A DNA stretch of 64,000 nt from an uncultured Saprospiraceae bacterium (GTDB lineage: Bacteria > Bacteroidota > Bacteroidia > Chitinophagales > Saprospiraceae): NCBI GenBank assembly GCA_938002665.1, contig CALLAE010000040.1, positions 47,157 through 111,156 on the forward strand, given 5' to 3'. Below are positions 18,954 to 27,655 of this stretch, in pieces. Positions within the stretch are counted from its first letter, which is position 1; each line of letters starts with the position of its first letter. A program made the translations under genes and the position numbers. The notes beneath the pieces are model-generated. The model saw nothing but the letters and a program-made list of their open reading frames with translations. It did not search any database and had not been told where the DNA came from.

Positions 18954-20174
18954 ATGAATCCTAACAAACTTATATATCTAGACAATAACGCCACTACCCC
19001 TACTGACCCAAGAGTGGTAGAGGCAATGTTGCCTTATTTTACTCAGCATTTTGGTAATGCGGCAAGTAGAAATCACCCTTTCGGCTGGGAAGCAGAAAGT
19101 GGCGTGGATACAGCTAGAGAGCAGATAGCTGACCTCATCAATGTGGACCCTAGAGAGATTATTTTCACTTCTGGTGCTACAGAGGCTGATAACCTTGCGA
19201 TCAAAGGTGTCTTTGAGATGTACGCAAAAAAGGGTAACCATATCATTACGCTAAAGACTGAGCACAAAGCTGTGCTGGATTCCTGTAAGAAAATAGAAAA
19301 GTTAGGAGGCGCCGTGACCTACCTAGATGTAAATAACGAAGGCCTCGTAAATCTAGAAGAGCTAGAGGCTGCTATCACAGACAAGACGATACTAGTCTCT
19401 ATCATGTTTGCCAATAATGAAACTGGTGTCATCCAGCCCATGAAAGCGATAGGCGATATCTGTGCTAAAAAAGGGGTACTCTTTATGAGTGATGCCACAC
19501 AGGCGGTAGGGAAGATTCCTTTAGATCCTAAGGAGCTAGGCATTCACCTTATGGCATTTACGGCGCACAAAATGTATGGACCTAAAGGCGTCGGTGCCTT
19601 ATTTGTCAATAGAAAAAATCCCCGTGTAAAAGTTACTTCTCAGTTAGATGGTGGCGGGCACGAGAGAGGGATGCGTTCTGGGACGCTAAATGTGCCTGGA
19701 ATTGTAGGCTTTGGGAAGGCAGCAGCCTTGTGTAAAGCTGAGATGGCAGAAGAATCAAAAAGATTATCAGGCCTAAGAGATAGACTAGAGGCAGAGCTAA
19801 TGAAAATAGAAGAGGTCTACTTCAATGGCAGTAAAGAAAATAGAATGCCGCATGTCACCAATCTTTCTTTCAAGCATGTGGAAGGAGAAGGGCTGATGAT
19901 GACTTTCAATCAGAACATAGGCGTTTCTTCAGGCTCGGCATGTACCTCTGCATCTCTGGAACCGTCTTACGTGCTCATAGCTCTAGGACTAGGAGATGAT
20001 CTAGCGCATAGTAGCCTGAGACTGAGTCTAGGAAGATTTAATACAGATGATGATGTGACAGCTGCAATAGAGCAGATAAGTGCAGGAGTACAGCATATGA
20101 GAGATCTGAGCCCTATCTGGGAAATGTATAAGGAAGGTATAGATCTGGATGCTGTAGAGTGGAGTGAGCACTAG
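18954..20174 (+). CDS. iscS: Cysteine desulfurase IscS
   Basis: IscS is a PLP enzyme that removes sulfur from cysteine and passes it as persulfide to IscU for Fe-S cluster building. The 406-residue protein shows Lys206 of the PLP-binding AHKMYGPKG motif, His104 in TEHKAV and the catalytic Cys330 in SSGSACTS. The start at 18954 matches the family N-terminus (IYLDNNATTP); the longer upstream frame has no support and would overlap the -7 box. iscU follows after 115 bases and iscA after that, forming an ISC cassette. No iscR, hscA/B or fdx is adjacent. Confidence 0.95.
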   Translation: MNPNKLIYLDNNATTPTDPRVVEAMLPYFTQHFGNAASRNHPFGWEAESGVDTAREQIADLINVDPREIIFTSGATEADNLAIKGVFEMYAKKGNHIITLKTEHKAVLDSCKKIEKLGGAVTYLDVNNEGLVNLEELEAAITDKTILVSIMFANNETGVIQPMKAIGDICAKKGVLFMSDATQAVGKIPLDPKELGIHLMAFTAHKMYGPKGVGALFVNRKNPRVKVTSQLDGGGHERGMRSGTLNVPGIVGFGKAAALCKAEMAEESKRLSGLRDRLEAELMKIEEVYFNGSKENRMPHVTNLSFKHVEGEGLMMTFNQNIGVSSGSACTSASLEPSYVLIALGLGDDLAHSSLRLSLGRFNTDDDVTAAIEQISAGVQHMRDLSPIWEMYKEGIDLDAVEWSEH

Positions 20175-20257
20175 ACCTTATTGATTCCTGATTTCCTAAA
20201 CGTTGAATATAGATTGCTAGGGCAGCTAAGAAATAGGAATTGGAACTGAAGTTGATA

Positions 20258-20265
20258 TAAATTTG
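20258..20265 (+). promoter_or_regulatory. Possible -7 box upstream of iscU
   Basis: TAAATTTG fits TAnnTTTG and lies 24 bases before the iscU ATG. The only upstream TTG (20240-20242) is at a short spacing of 15. It would allow iscU-iscA to be transcribed separately from iscS, which the 115-base gap makes plausible. Confidence 0.4.
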
Positions 20266-20289
20266 TAAATAACTATAGAAATATAAATT

Positions 20290-20688
20290 ATGGCTTATTC
20301 TGAAAAATTACTAGACCACTTCAAGAAACCTAAAAATGTAGGTACTCTTGACAAAAACAGCAAAACTGTAGGTACTGGCCTAGTGGGTGCTCCTGAATGT
20401 GGAGATGTAATGAGACTACAGATAGAAGTAGACGAAGCATCTAATGTTATCAAGGATGCAAAGTTCAAGACTTTCGGTTGTGGCTCTGCTATTGCCTCTT
20501 CTTCTTTGGCTACTGAATGGCTTAAGGGTAAGACTGTAGACCAGGCACTAGCGATAGATAATATGGCTATAGTGGAAGAGCTGGCTCTACCTCCAGTAAA
20601 GATTCACTGCTCGGTACTCGCGGAAGATGCCATCAAGAGCGCGATAGCTGATTACAAGCAAAAGAACGGGATAGCAGAAGAGGCCTAA
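20290..20688 (+). CDS. iscU: Fe-S cluster assembly scaffold IscU
   Basis: This is the scaffold on which IscS-derived sulfur and iron are built into a [2Fe-2S] cluster. All three cluster cysteines are present (Cys37, Cys64, Cys107), along with Asp39 in the ECGD motif, which favours cluster release. The LPPVKIHC segment (100-107) is the chaperone HscA recognition motif. The length of 132 residues is normal. It lies between iscS and iscA. Confidence 0.95.
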   Translation: MAYSEKLLDHFKKPKNVGTLDKNSKTVGTGLVGAPECGDVMRLQIEVDEASNVIKDAKFKTFGCGSAIASSSLATEWLKGKTVDQALAIDNMAIVEELALPPVKIHCSVLAEDAIKSAIADYKQKNGIAEEA

Positions 20689-20720
20689 GCCTTTTCTTTA
20701 TCGCAAAACTATAGTTAGCC

Positions 20721-21047
20721 ATGTTATTTGTAGCAGATAGCGCCAAGGAAAAAATAGCTTCTCTCATGTCAGAGTCCAAGCTCTCAGAAGAGCACTTCGT
20801 CCGTGTATCCGTGACGAGCGGTGGCTGTTCTGGTCTTTCTTACAATCTAGACTTTGATGATACTTCTCAGCCTGATGATCAGGTCTTTGAGGATAATGGT
20901 GTCAAGGTGGTTACCGATCTTAAGAGCTTCTTATATCTCTGCAATACCACACTAGAGTTTTCTGGTGGACTGAATGGGAAAGGCTTCTCATTCAATAATC
21001 CCAATGCTTCACGTACCTGTGGTTGCGGAGAGAGCTTTGCAGTATAG
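20721..21047 (+). CDS. iscA: HesB/IscA-type Fe-S cluster assembly protein
   Basis: This A-type carrier delivers Fe-S clusters or iron to target proteins. It has the three conserved cysteines: Cys36 in SGGCSG, and Cys100 and Cys102 in the C-terminal CGCGESF motif. The length of 108 residues is usual. The gene starts 32 bases after iscU and is probably in the same transcript. Whether it corresponds to IscA, ErpA or SufA cannot be decided from sequence alone; the location supports IscA. Confidence 0.9.
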   Translation: MLFVADSAKEKIASLMSESKLSEEHFVRVSVTSGGCSGLSYNLDFDDTSQPDDQVFEDNGVKVVTDLKSFLYLCNTTLEFSGGLNGKGFSFNNPNASRTCGCGESFAV

Positions 21048-21121
21048 CATAGAATCTTATAACTCTGTGCACCACGTAAGAGTAGCCCGCACTTAGCTTT
21101 ATCGGGTATCATTAGTAGATC

Positions 21122-22723
21122 TTAATTATCTAACACAATCGCTTGCTCTGAAAACAGTAAGTCTCCATCAGTAGAGTTTACTTTTACCACGTAGATGCCG
21201 GGCGAAAGCACAACATCATCAATAGAGAAACTTTCCTTTTGGGTAAACACTGGCTTGTCATAAGCACCTACCAATTGTCCGAGCTCATTGAACACAGAAA
21301 TTTTCAGATCATGAATGTCCAGACCCGTATAAGTCAGTGTTATTCTGCCTAAATCTGGGTTGGGCGACAGCGCAAAAGCCGTCTCACTTGCGAGCTCTTT
21401 CTGCCTCTCTTGCTCTTCCAACTGTTCCAGCAAACCCTCAATATCCAACTTAGATAAAAAGTATTGTTGCGCATCTGTTTTTAAAGTTGTTTCATCCTCT
21501 CTAGTCATGAGATAGACATTGCCATTAGCATCTCCAGCCAACTGGCACGAGAACACATAACTTCCTGGTATAAAATCTAGATAACTGAAACCTTTATCTC
21601 CTAGCTCAGTTATCAACTCTCCCTCCGCATTCAGGACAGCAAGGGCAGGTCCTTTCAAACTATAATCCCTTGAAAGCACTAGGTAGTAGCCCTGAGGAAG
21701 AGGGATAAGACCTAGAGGACCATTCATAATATCAGGCTGTACCTCAAGATGTATCAGCCCATCGATACCAAAAGAACTATCAAAACCCTGCTCACCGAAT
21801 TTCATGAGTACTGTCCCATAATGAAGGTTGCCATGTTCCGCGCTCTTTTCTGATCCCAGAACAAGAACTTCAGAATCATTAAGATCAACAAAGCTGCCAC
21901 AGACTATCGTATCATTTCCTATTCCGTAGGCCTTAGGACTGTGAGCAGTGCTAGAACCGTTGCTATCAGTAACTATGATGGCATTAGTGCTGGGGTCTTG
22001 TATGTTCTTGGCGAGCATATACGTGCTGCCATTACTAGCCGCAAACTTTGCTCTTCGTGCCAGTCCAGGATAAGAACCATAGGCCACGCCATCTACTTCC
22101 AAGTCACTAAGTGCTACTTTTCCTTTCTCTCCATAGTTTTCATCAGCAATAGAAAAATCATTGAACTTATAAGATGCCCCCCAGGTAACTAGACTAAGCT
22201 CATCAGTATCTTCATCGATCCGAAAATCAACTATTGTATTTTCTAAGACTAGGCTCTGGAGACCAAAAGTGGAAATAGAATCCAGCTTTGGATCCAATAT
22301 GACAACCTTATGATCGTAAATAAATAAAGTATAGCCATCTCTTACTACATAGCCTCCAGTAGTAGATAGGTTGCCCACCTTTATGTAATCCGTATTGAAC
22401 AAGTTGCCACCTAAGCCGTATTCCTCAGCTAGCTCTCCCTCTGAAGTAAGCTTATGAATAAAAGGGTAATTATTTACACCATGATTGACCCGGCCACCAG
22501 GGATAGCATCATAAGATCCTGAAATATATATGCTTCCTTCTTCGTCAAACTGTATCTCTCTAAACCCATAAAGGATAGAATCGGTAGTCACTTCTATGGT
22601 GCCTTCATTACCCCATGACTGATCTAATGAAAGCTGACTAAAAAGCGGCACTCCTGATAATAAAATTACAGTAGAGATAATACTAAAAAAGACTGATTTG
22701 ATTGTGTTGTTGAGCAGTGACAT
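21122..22723 (-). CDS. Delta-60-repeat-type secreted protein with T9SS sorting domain
   Basis: A signal-anchor-like N-terminus (about residues 9-30, ending LFSQ) precedes a propeller-like body. Early and central phrases such as 'LDQSWGNEGTIEV' and 'DSSFGIDGLIHL', plus 'GSIYISGSY', fit the delta-60 repeat family (TIGR02608 type), here degenerate. The last 80 residues start with FALSPNPDLG and carry the usual strands of a type A T9SS sorting domain ending in AIVLDN. The 533-residue protein is expected to be exported; its ligand is unknown. It is convergent with iscA. Confidence 0.75.
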   Translation of the reverse strand: MSLLNNTIKSVFFSIISTVILLSGVPLFSQLSLDQSWGNEGTIEVTTDSILYGFREIQFDEEGSIYISGSYDAIPGGRVNHGVNNYPFIHKLTSEGELAEEYGLGGNLFNTDYIKVGNLSTTGGYVVRDGYTLFIYDHKVVILDPKLDSISTFGLQSLVLENTIVDFRIDEDTDELSLVTWGASYKFNDFSIADENYGEKGKVALSDLEVDGVAYGSYPGLARRAKFAASNGSTYMLAKNIQDPSTNAIIVTDSNGSSTAHSPKAYGIGNDTIVCGSFVDLNDSEVLVLGSEKSAEHGNLHYGTVLMKFGEQGFDSSFGIDGLIHLEVQPDIMNGPLGLIPLPQGYYLVLSRDYSLKGPALAVLNAEGELITELGDKGFSYLDFIPGSYVFSCQLAGDANGNVYLMTREDETTLKTDAQQYFLSKLDIEGLLEQLEEQERQKELASETAFALSPNPDLGRITLTYTGLDIHDLKISVFNELGQLVGAYDKPVFTQKESFSIDDVVLSPGIYVVKVNSTDGDLLFSEQAIVLDN

Positions 22724-22793
22724 GGATAGTTGTTAGATAATTACTGATAGCCTAAGTTACGAAGCTTCCATATTGAGAATGGAAACTTTAACT

Positions 22794-22831
22794 AAAAAAA
22801 GATGGAGCTGAAAATTTTCAGCTCCATCTTT
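22794..22831 (-). terminator. Strong terminator hairpin after the DUF2807 gene
   Basis: A perfect 34-base palindrome (22798-22831; half AAAGATGGAGCTGAAAA) is followed on the minus strand by an unbroken T-run (A-run 22794-22800 on the plus strand). It lies about 45 bases downstream of the stop at 22878. Confidence 0.85.
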
Positions 22832-22877
22832 AGATAATACTTTTCGCTTGCTATTTCGCGAGCAACATCAGCAGATA

Positions 22878-23567
22878 CTACATCTTTTTAATAGATCCCC
22901 CTGACCATTTACCAGCATCTAGATCGGTTTGTTTAGGATCTCCCTTATACTTTATAGATCCGCCTGAGCTGGCATCAGCTTCTAAGCTGTCAGTTACCCA
23001 TACCTTAATGGAGCCACCACTAGACACATCTGCATCCACATCTTTAGCCTTTAATCTTTTGCCTTTGTATGATCCACCAGAGCTCACATCTACATTCAGC
23101 CTATCACTATTACCTTCTATTTCTAGACTGGCACCAGAACTCACATCTGCATCTAAGTCTTTGCTTTCTAAGGCAATCGAAAGCGTGGCACCAGAAGAAG
23201 CATTAGCATCAAAATCATCTGCTACGATAGTAAATTCACTATTGACTGAAGAACCAGCAGAAACCGAGATTCCTTCAAGGTCTTGTACATATAGATCTAC
23301 CAGCGCTTTTCTATTATTTCCCCACGAGATACCTGACTTATTTTTAAAACTGATATACAATGTGCTTCTCTTAACTTCCAGTTTCAGATCCTCTATGTCT
23401 CCTTTGACCATCGTGACATTAGCCTTGGGACTGCCTTGATAGAGGTCAACCTCAAGACTGCCTGATATACTGATATTATCAAAAGCTTCTAATGACTTAG
23501 ATAAGTCTTGTGCAGTGATGGCAAGGCTTAGAGAAACAAAAACGAGTAAGAATAATGTGGATTTCAT
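22878..23567 (-). CDS. DUF2807 (GIN domain) exported protein
   Basis: The start at 23567 gives a clean signal peptide (MKSTLFLLVFVSLSLAITAQ). The frame is open back to 23624, but that extension would bury the signal. The 229-residue mature part has the regular beta-helix-like repeats of DUF2807, 'auto-transporter adhesin head GIN domain', with serial 'DADVSSGASL', 'VDVSSGGSY' and 'ADASSGGSI' units. Such proteins are abundant in Bacteroidota and are probably periplasmic or outer-membrane-associated; their function is not established. The gene is monocistronic, ending at a strong hairpin. Confidence 0.88.
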   Translation of the reverse strand: MKSTLFLLVFVSLSLAITAQDLSKSLEAFDNISISGSLEVDLYQGSPKANVTMVKGDIEDLKLEVKRSTLYISFKNKSGISWGNNRKALVDLYVQDLEGISVSAGSSVNSEFTIVADDFDANASSGATLSIALESKDLDADVSSGASLEIEGNSDRLNVDVSSGGSYKGKRLKAKDVDADVSSGGSIKVWVTDSLEADASSGGSIKYKGDPKQTDLDAGKWSGGSIKKM

Positions 23568-23803
23568 TTTAGTAGGTTTTGATTCGATAATATATTCTAA
23601 ACTTAAAGGATAAATACTTATCAACTAGTCAATGCTAGACCAAAGCAGTTATACGCTAGATAAAATAGAATATTACGGGAGTGAAAAGAGGATGGTTACA
23701 TGGGTCAGCAGTTTTTTTCAATAATTATATGTTTTAACCAGTTCCTTGCAACGTTTTGCTGTCAATTGTCTATATGTACTGTATAAGGATAAAAATTATA
23801 GAC

Positions 23804-24502
23804 ATGAAACGACTTTTATTTGCGCTGAGCCTATTCTCTGTTTTGTATTCTTGTGAACCCACAGAATGCTGTGACCCACCTAAGCTTTCACAAGAAAATA
23901 CGTTTATCAGCTTTGGAAATTTAGAAGAAGGAGACATCCTAAAATACAGGTATTTCTTTGGTTCTAATTATTATTCTGATGTGACTGAAAGATGTTATAC
24001 AAACGATACTCTGTTACTAGAGGTCATCGAAACAGTATCAGAAGATGAGATTGTAGTCAAGGAATATCTCAGTCCTCATTCAGAAATCTTCCAGTATCTC
24101 CCTGATTCTAATTACATGTGGAATGATCCTACAGAGGAACTAAGTTATAGCTGGTCTATTCAAAATAGTCAGTTGACAATTAGTAATCTAGATGATCCTG
24201 GGCAAGATTGGCTCAATTCTAAACTGACTTATTTCAACAAGTCTTACCTTCTAAATAACGATGCCCTGGTCCTAGTAAACTTTGAAAAGTGGAAGCCCAA
24301 ACCGATCACGGGTAACTATTGTCAAGAAGTAGAAATCCTAGGCAAAACCTATTCTGACTTGCATTTACAAGTAGAAAATGGGCCGACTGCGGCAGATGGC
24401 AATGGGGCCAGCTATCTATTTAACAATGAATATGCCTTTGTCAGGACTTTTACACAGTCCGCATGGACGGGAGCTGTACAAGGTTGGGACTTGACAGAAT
24501 AA
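23804..24502 (+). CDS. Hypothetical lipoprotein
   Basis: The start at 23804 gives MKRLLFALSLFSVLYSC with Cys17 as lipidation site; the open frame reaches back to a TTG at 23756. The mature 215 residues contain two early Cys pairs (CC at 23-24), are rich in aromatic residues and acidic patches, and lack membrane segments. I recognise no family. It stands alone between the divergent DUF2807 gene and the helicase gene. Confidence 0.7.
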   Translation: MKRLLFALSLFSVLYSCEPTECCDPPKLSQENTFISFGNLEEGDILKYRYFFGSNYYSDVTERCYTNDTLLLEVIETVSEDEIVVKEYLSPHSEIFQYLPDSNYMWNDPTEELSYSWSIQNSQLTISNLDDPGQDWLNSKLTYFNKSYLLNNDALVLVNFEKWKPKPITGNYCQEVEILGKTYSDLHLQVENGPTAADGNGASYLFNNEYAFVRTFTQSAWTGAVQGWDLTE

Positions 24503-24568
24503 GGGCTTTTAACTGTTCATATTCAAAGGTTTATCTTCAGTCATAAGGTTAGAACCTAATGAAAATCG

Positions 24569-24576
24569 TACTTTTG
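24569..24576 (+). promoter_or_regulatory. Bacteroidota-type -7 box upstream of the helicase gene
   Basis: TACTTTTG matches TAnnTTTG and lies 42 bases before ATG 24619. No good -33 TTG is present at the usual distance (TTAG at 24549-24552 is the nearest). Confidence 0.45.
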
Positions 24577-24618
24577 CACTTCGGCACTATTTTAGGGTCG
24601 TAGTGAAAAATGTAGTGA

Positions 24619-26118
24619 ATGAGCGGTACGTCTTCAAAGAAGCAGTTGTATGATTATCAGGCCAAGGACCTGGAACATATCTTCGAAAGATTTAAGAATT
24701 GTCCTCCAGACTATAATCTGCTATATCAGCTACCTACAGGCGGTGGTAAGACGGTAATTTTTTCTGAAATAGCCAACCGTTACATAAGAGAGAACAAGAA
24801 AAAAGTTCTTATTCTAACCCACAGAATAGAATTATCTGCTCAGACGTCTAATATGCTGACAGAATTTGGCGTCAAGAATATGGTCATAGATAGTAAGGTC
24901 AAAGAAGTTCCTGCTACTGACGATCATCTTTGCTATGTGGCCATGGTAGAGACGCTGAATAATAGACTTCAAGACAAAGCAGTAGAATTTGATAGTCTAG
25001 GACTGATCATAGTGGATGAGGCACATTATAACTCCTTCAGAAAACTATTTAAGTTTTTCGAAACACAATTTATACTAGGCGTAACCGCTACCCCACTCAG
25101 TTCCAATATCAAGTTACCAATGAAAGATACCTATCAGGAACTCATCTGTGGTTCCTCTATAGGCTTTCTTGTCAAAGAAGGTTTTCTTGCTAAGGCAACG
25201 ACCTACACTTACGACGTAGGACTAGGATCACTTAAGGTGGGTATCAATGGTGACTATACCGTCAAGTCTTCTGAGATGTTATATGGTAACATACTCATGC
25301 AGAATAAACTATTGTTTGCATACAGAGAAAGATCAGAAGGCAAGAAAACACTTATATTCAATAATGGAATCAATACCTCCAAGCAAGTCTTTGTAACTTT
25401 CAAAGAAGCAGGTTATGAGAATGTCAGGCACCTGGACAGTAAAATGGGCAAGCCTGAGCGGCATGAAATAATAGAATGGTTTAGGGTAACGGATAATGCC
25501 ATACTGACTTCAGTAGGTATCCTCACCACGGGTTTTGATGAGCCGACGATACAGACTATTGTCATGAATAGAGCAACCAAATCGCCTACCCTCTACTACC
25601 AGATGATAGGAAGAGGCTCCCGTCAGCTACCCAATAAAAAAGAATTCCAAGTTATAGATCTAGGAAATAATGCCGCCCGCTTTGGCTTATGGACGGCAGA
25701 TGTAGACTGGCAAAAAATATTCAAAGCACCAGACCTCTACCTTGCAAACCTAGTCTCTGATGAAGACATAGAAAGAAAATTTAGGTACGTCATGTCAGAC
25801 GAACTAAAAGCGATGTTTCCTAACTCCACCTTCGATGAGCAGTTTGATATCAAAGCAGAAAATGAAAAAATAGTTTCTGCTGGTCTCAAATCTTCTACTG
25901 TACTAGATAAGTCCCTAGAACAACATTGCCAAATCATCGTAGAGAATAGTGACGAAATAACCAAAGCTTATGCACTAGCCAGAATGCTAGAAGACGAGAT
26001 TCATTATCGCGTCAAGCAATATTGTTACCTCATCTCTAAGAGTACCAGAAACTATAAAGAGTGGTTACTGGAAGACTACATGTCCCGACTCAAGAAGATG
26101 ATTCTCATGAAAATCTAA
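24619..26118 (+). CDS. Superfamily 2 DEAD/DEAH-box helicase
   Basis: This 499-residue ATP-dependent nucleic-acid translocase has motif I GGGKT (41-45), motif Ia around LTHRIEL, motif II DEAH (133-136), motif III TATP (156-159) and motif VI QMIGRGSR (328-335), in the order of the SSL2/type III restriction-helicase group. The C-terminal 130 residues are family-specific and not recognised. It has no nuclease domain. The next gene starts 20 bases downstream, so co-transcription is likely. Substrate and role are unknown; nothing nearby suggests a restriction or defence operon. Confidence 0.9.
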   Translation: MSGTSSKKQLYDYQAKDLEHIFERFKNCPPDYNLLYQLPTGGGKTVIFSEIANRYIRENKKKVLILTHRIELSAQTSNMLTEFGVKNMVIDSKVKEVPATDDHLCYVAMVETLNNRLQDKAVEFDSLGLIIVDEAHYNSFRKLFKFFETQFILGVTATPLSSNIKLPMKDTYQELICGSSIGFLVKEGFLAKATTYTYDVGLGSLKVGINGDYTVKSSEMLYGNILMQNKLLFAYRERSEGKKTLIFNNGINTSKQVFVTFKEAGYENVRHLDSKMGKPERHEIIEWFRVTDNAILTSVGILTTGFDEPTIQTIVMNRATKSPTLYYQMIGRGSRQLPNKKEFQVIDLGNNAARFGLWTADVDWQKIFKAPDLYLANLVSDEDIERKFRYVMSDELKAMFPNSTFDEQFDIKAENEKIVSAGLKSSTVLDKSLEQHCQIIVENSDEITKAYALARMLEDEIHYRVKQYCYLISKSTRNYKEWLLEDYMSRLKKMILMKI

Positions 26119-26138
26119 AATTAAAATCCTGTTCTGCC

Positions 26139-26996
26139 ATGAGTACTACCATAAGACTGGGTGGTGTCCCCGAACATTTTAATCTACCTATCCATCTTGC
26201 ACGAGAGCGAGGGGAATTTGAAAAAAGAGGCATAGACTTACAGTGGACCACCTTCAAAGGTGGTACTGGTCAGATGACCAAAGCACTGAGAAATCAAGAA
26301 GTAGATGCTTGTATACTTCTTACAGAAGGAATCATCACAGATATCATAAGAGGCAATGAGAGCAAGCTAGTCAGCATCTATGTGACGACTCCACTATGCT
26401 GGGGTATCCACACAGGTGCCAAGAATCCATTAGACAATTATCAAGAAGTATTTTCTGAAATCTATGGTATCTCCCGCTTCGGCTCAGGCTCCCACCTAAT
26501 GGCCATAGTAGATGCTAATAGCAAAGGGCAAAAACTCGACAAAGAGCAGTTCTCCATTATCAAAAATCTAGATGGTGCCCTGAGCAGTCTCAGTAACCTT
26601 GAAGTGGATGTCTTTTACTGGGAAAAATTCACTACCAAACCCTTTGTAGATTCTGGTCAACTAAAGCGTCTAGGAGAATACCTAACCCCTTGGCCTTGCT
26701 TTGTCATCGCTGCTACTATTGACATCCTAGAAAGAGAACCAGAAAACATTGTCCGCATGCTACGGGTCATCCATGATCAATGTGATGCTTTCATGAGCTC
26801 CCCACAAGCCATCCCACTTGTAAGCAAACGCTACGAACAGCAGATCGAAGATGTAGAGCGGTGGTATCACTCTACAGAATGGGCTATCCATGGCTGGATA
26901 AGTGATAAGATGCTAAGCAATGTTATCTATAACCTGAAGCTAGCAGGGATAGTGGATAAGACTGCTCATGCACCTGAGCTGGTGTGGAAGAGATAA
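26139..26996 (+). CDS. Type 2 periplasmic-binding-fold (NMT1/SsuA-like) protein without signal peptide
   Basis: The 285-residue product starting at ATG 26139 begins directly with the fold ('TIRLGGVPEHFNLPIHLAR', then ERGEFEKRGIDLQW), which resembles NMT1/THI5-like and ABC substrate-binding domains. There is no signal peptide or lipobox; the longer frame from 26061 overlaps the helicase and does not add one. It is therefore probably cytoplasmic, perhaps an enzyme or sensor rather than a transporter component. No permease or ATPase gene is adjacent. The ligand is unknown. Confidence 0.75.
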   Translation: MSTTIRLGGVPEHFNLPIHLARERGEFEKRGIDLQWTTFKGGTGQMTKALRNQEVDACILLTEGIITDIIRGNESKLVSIYVTTPLCWGIHTGAKNPLDNYQEVFSEIYGISRFGSGSHLMAIVDANSKGQKLDKEQFSIIKNLDGALSSLSNLEVDVFYWEKFTTKPFVDSGQLKRLGEYLTPWPCFVIAATIDILEREPENIVRMLRVIHDQCDAFMSSPQAIPLVSKRYEQQIEDVERWYHSTEWAIHGWISDKMLSNVIYNLKLAGIVDKTAHAPELVWKR

Positions 26997-27004
26997 TTCC
27001 ACTC

Positions 27005-27577
27005 TTACATATTTAAAAAATTCTCCAATATTTTATTACCATCAGGAGTCATAATTGACTCAGGATGATATTGCACGGCATAGATAAAACTATCTGCATC
27101 TTCTATGGACATGATCTGTCCTTGCTGGTCTATAGAGCTTACTCTGAGCGCAGCTGGAATTGTGCTTTGATCTATGACCCAGGAGTGATATCTCCCTACT
27201 GGAAAGCTAGAAGGAAGACCTTTGAAGAGCAGGCTTTGTGGATAGGTCAACTGGATGTCAGACTTGATACCATGATGTACTCTCGCTAAATTCTTAAGTC
27301 GACAACCATAGACTTCTGCTATGGCTTGCTGTCCTAGACAGACTCCCAATATCTTCTTCTGTCCTCTGTATCTTTGGATAATTGGCTTTAGTGATCCAGC
27401 TTCTTCAGGTAGACCTGGCCCAGGAGAAAGAATAAGATACTCATACGCCTCTATTTCCTCTAGGATCAGTTCATCGTTCTTTATGACAGTTATAGTATGC
27501 TCTACAATTGCTTCTACCGCCTGGACCAAGTTATACGTAAACGAATCATAATTATCTATGAGCAATATTTTCTTCAA
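27005..27577 (-). CDS. pabA: Anthranilate/aminodeoxychorismate synthase glutaminase subunit
   Basis: This class I glutamine amidotransferase releases ammonia from glutamine for chorismate-using synthases. Triad residues are visible: Cys80 in GVCLGQQA, and His171 and Glu173 in QYHPES. It is 190 residues long with the N-terminal IDNYDSFTYNL signature. There is no trpE/pabB or other trp genes beside it, so a folate role (PabA) or a shared PabA/TrpG role is more likely than a dedicated trp operon function; sequence alone does not decide. Confidence 0.85.
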   Translation of the reverse strand: MKKILLIDNYDSFTYNLVQAVEAIVEHTITVIKNDELILEEIEAYEYLILSPGPGLPEEAGSLKPIIQRYRGQKKILGVCLGQQAIAEVYGCRLKNLARVHHGIKSDIQLTYPQSLLFKGLPSSFPVGRYHSWVIDQSTIPAALRVSSIDQQGQIMSIEDADSFIYAVQYHPESIMTPDGNKILENFLNM

Positions 27578-27605
27578 AGGGCTTGTTATTTCAGTAATGT
27601 GCTAA

Positions 27606-27636
27606 ACAAAAATAGCCGTCACTATGGACGGCTATT
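27606..27636 (-). terminator. Rho-independent terminator after the prohibitin-like gene
   Basis: Arms AATAGCCGTC (27611-27620) and GACGGCTATT (27627-27636) form a 10-bp stem with a 6-base loop. On the minus strand it is followed by TTTTTGTTT. It lies between the stop at 27656 and the start of pabA. Confidence 0.85.
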
Positions 27637-27655
27637 CTATTCTTATTATCCTGTC

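Noticed and set aside
24619..26118. Helicase as part of a restriction or anti-phage operon
   Set aside because: No nuclease, methylase, or other defence gene is adjacent; the neighbours are a binding-like protein and pabA.
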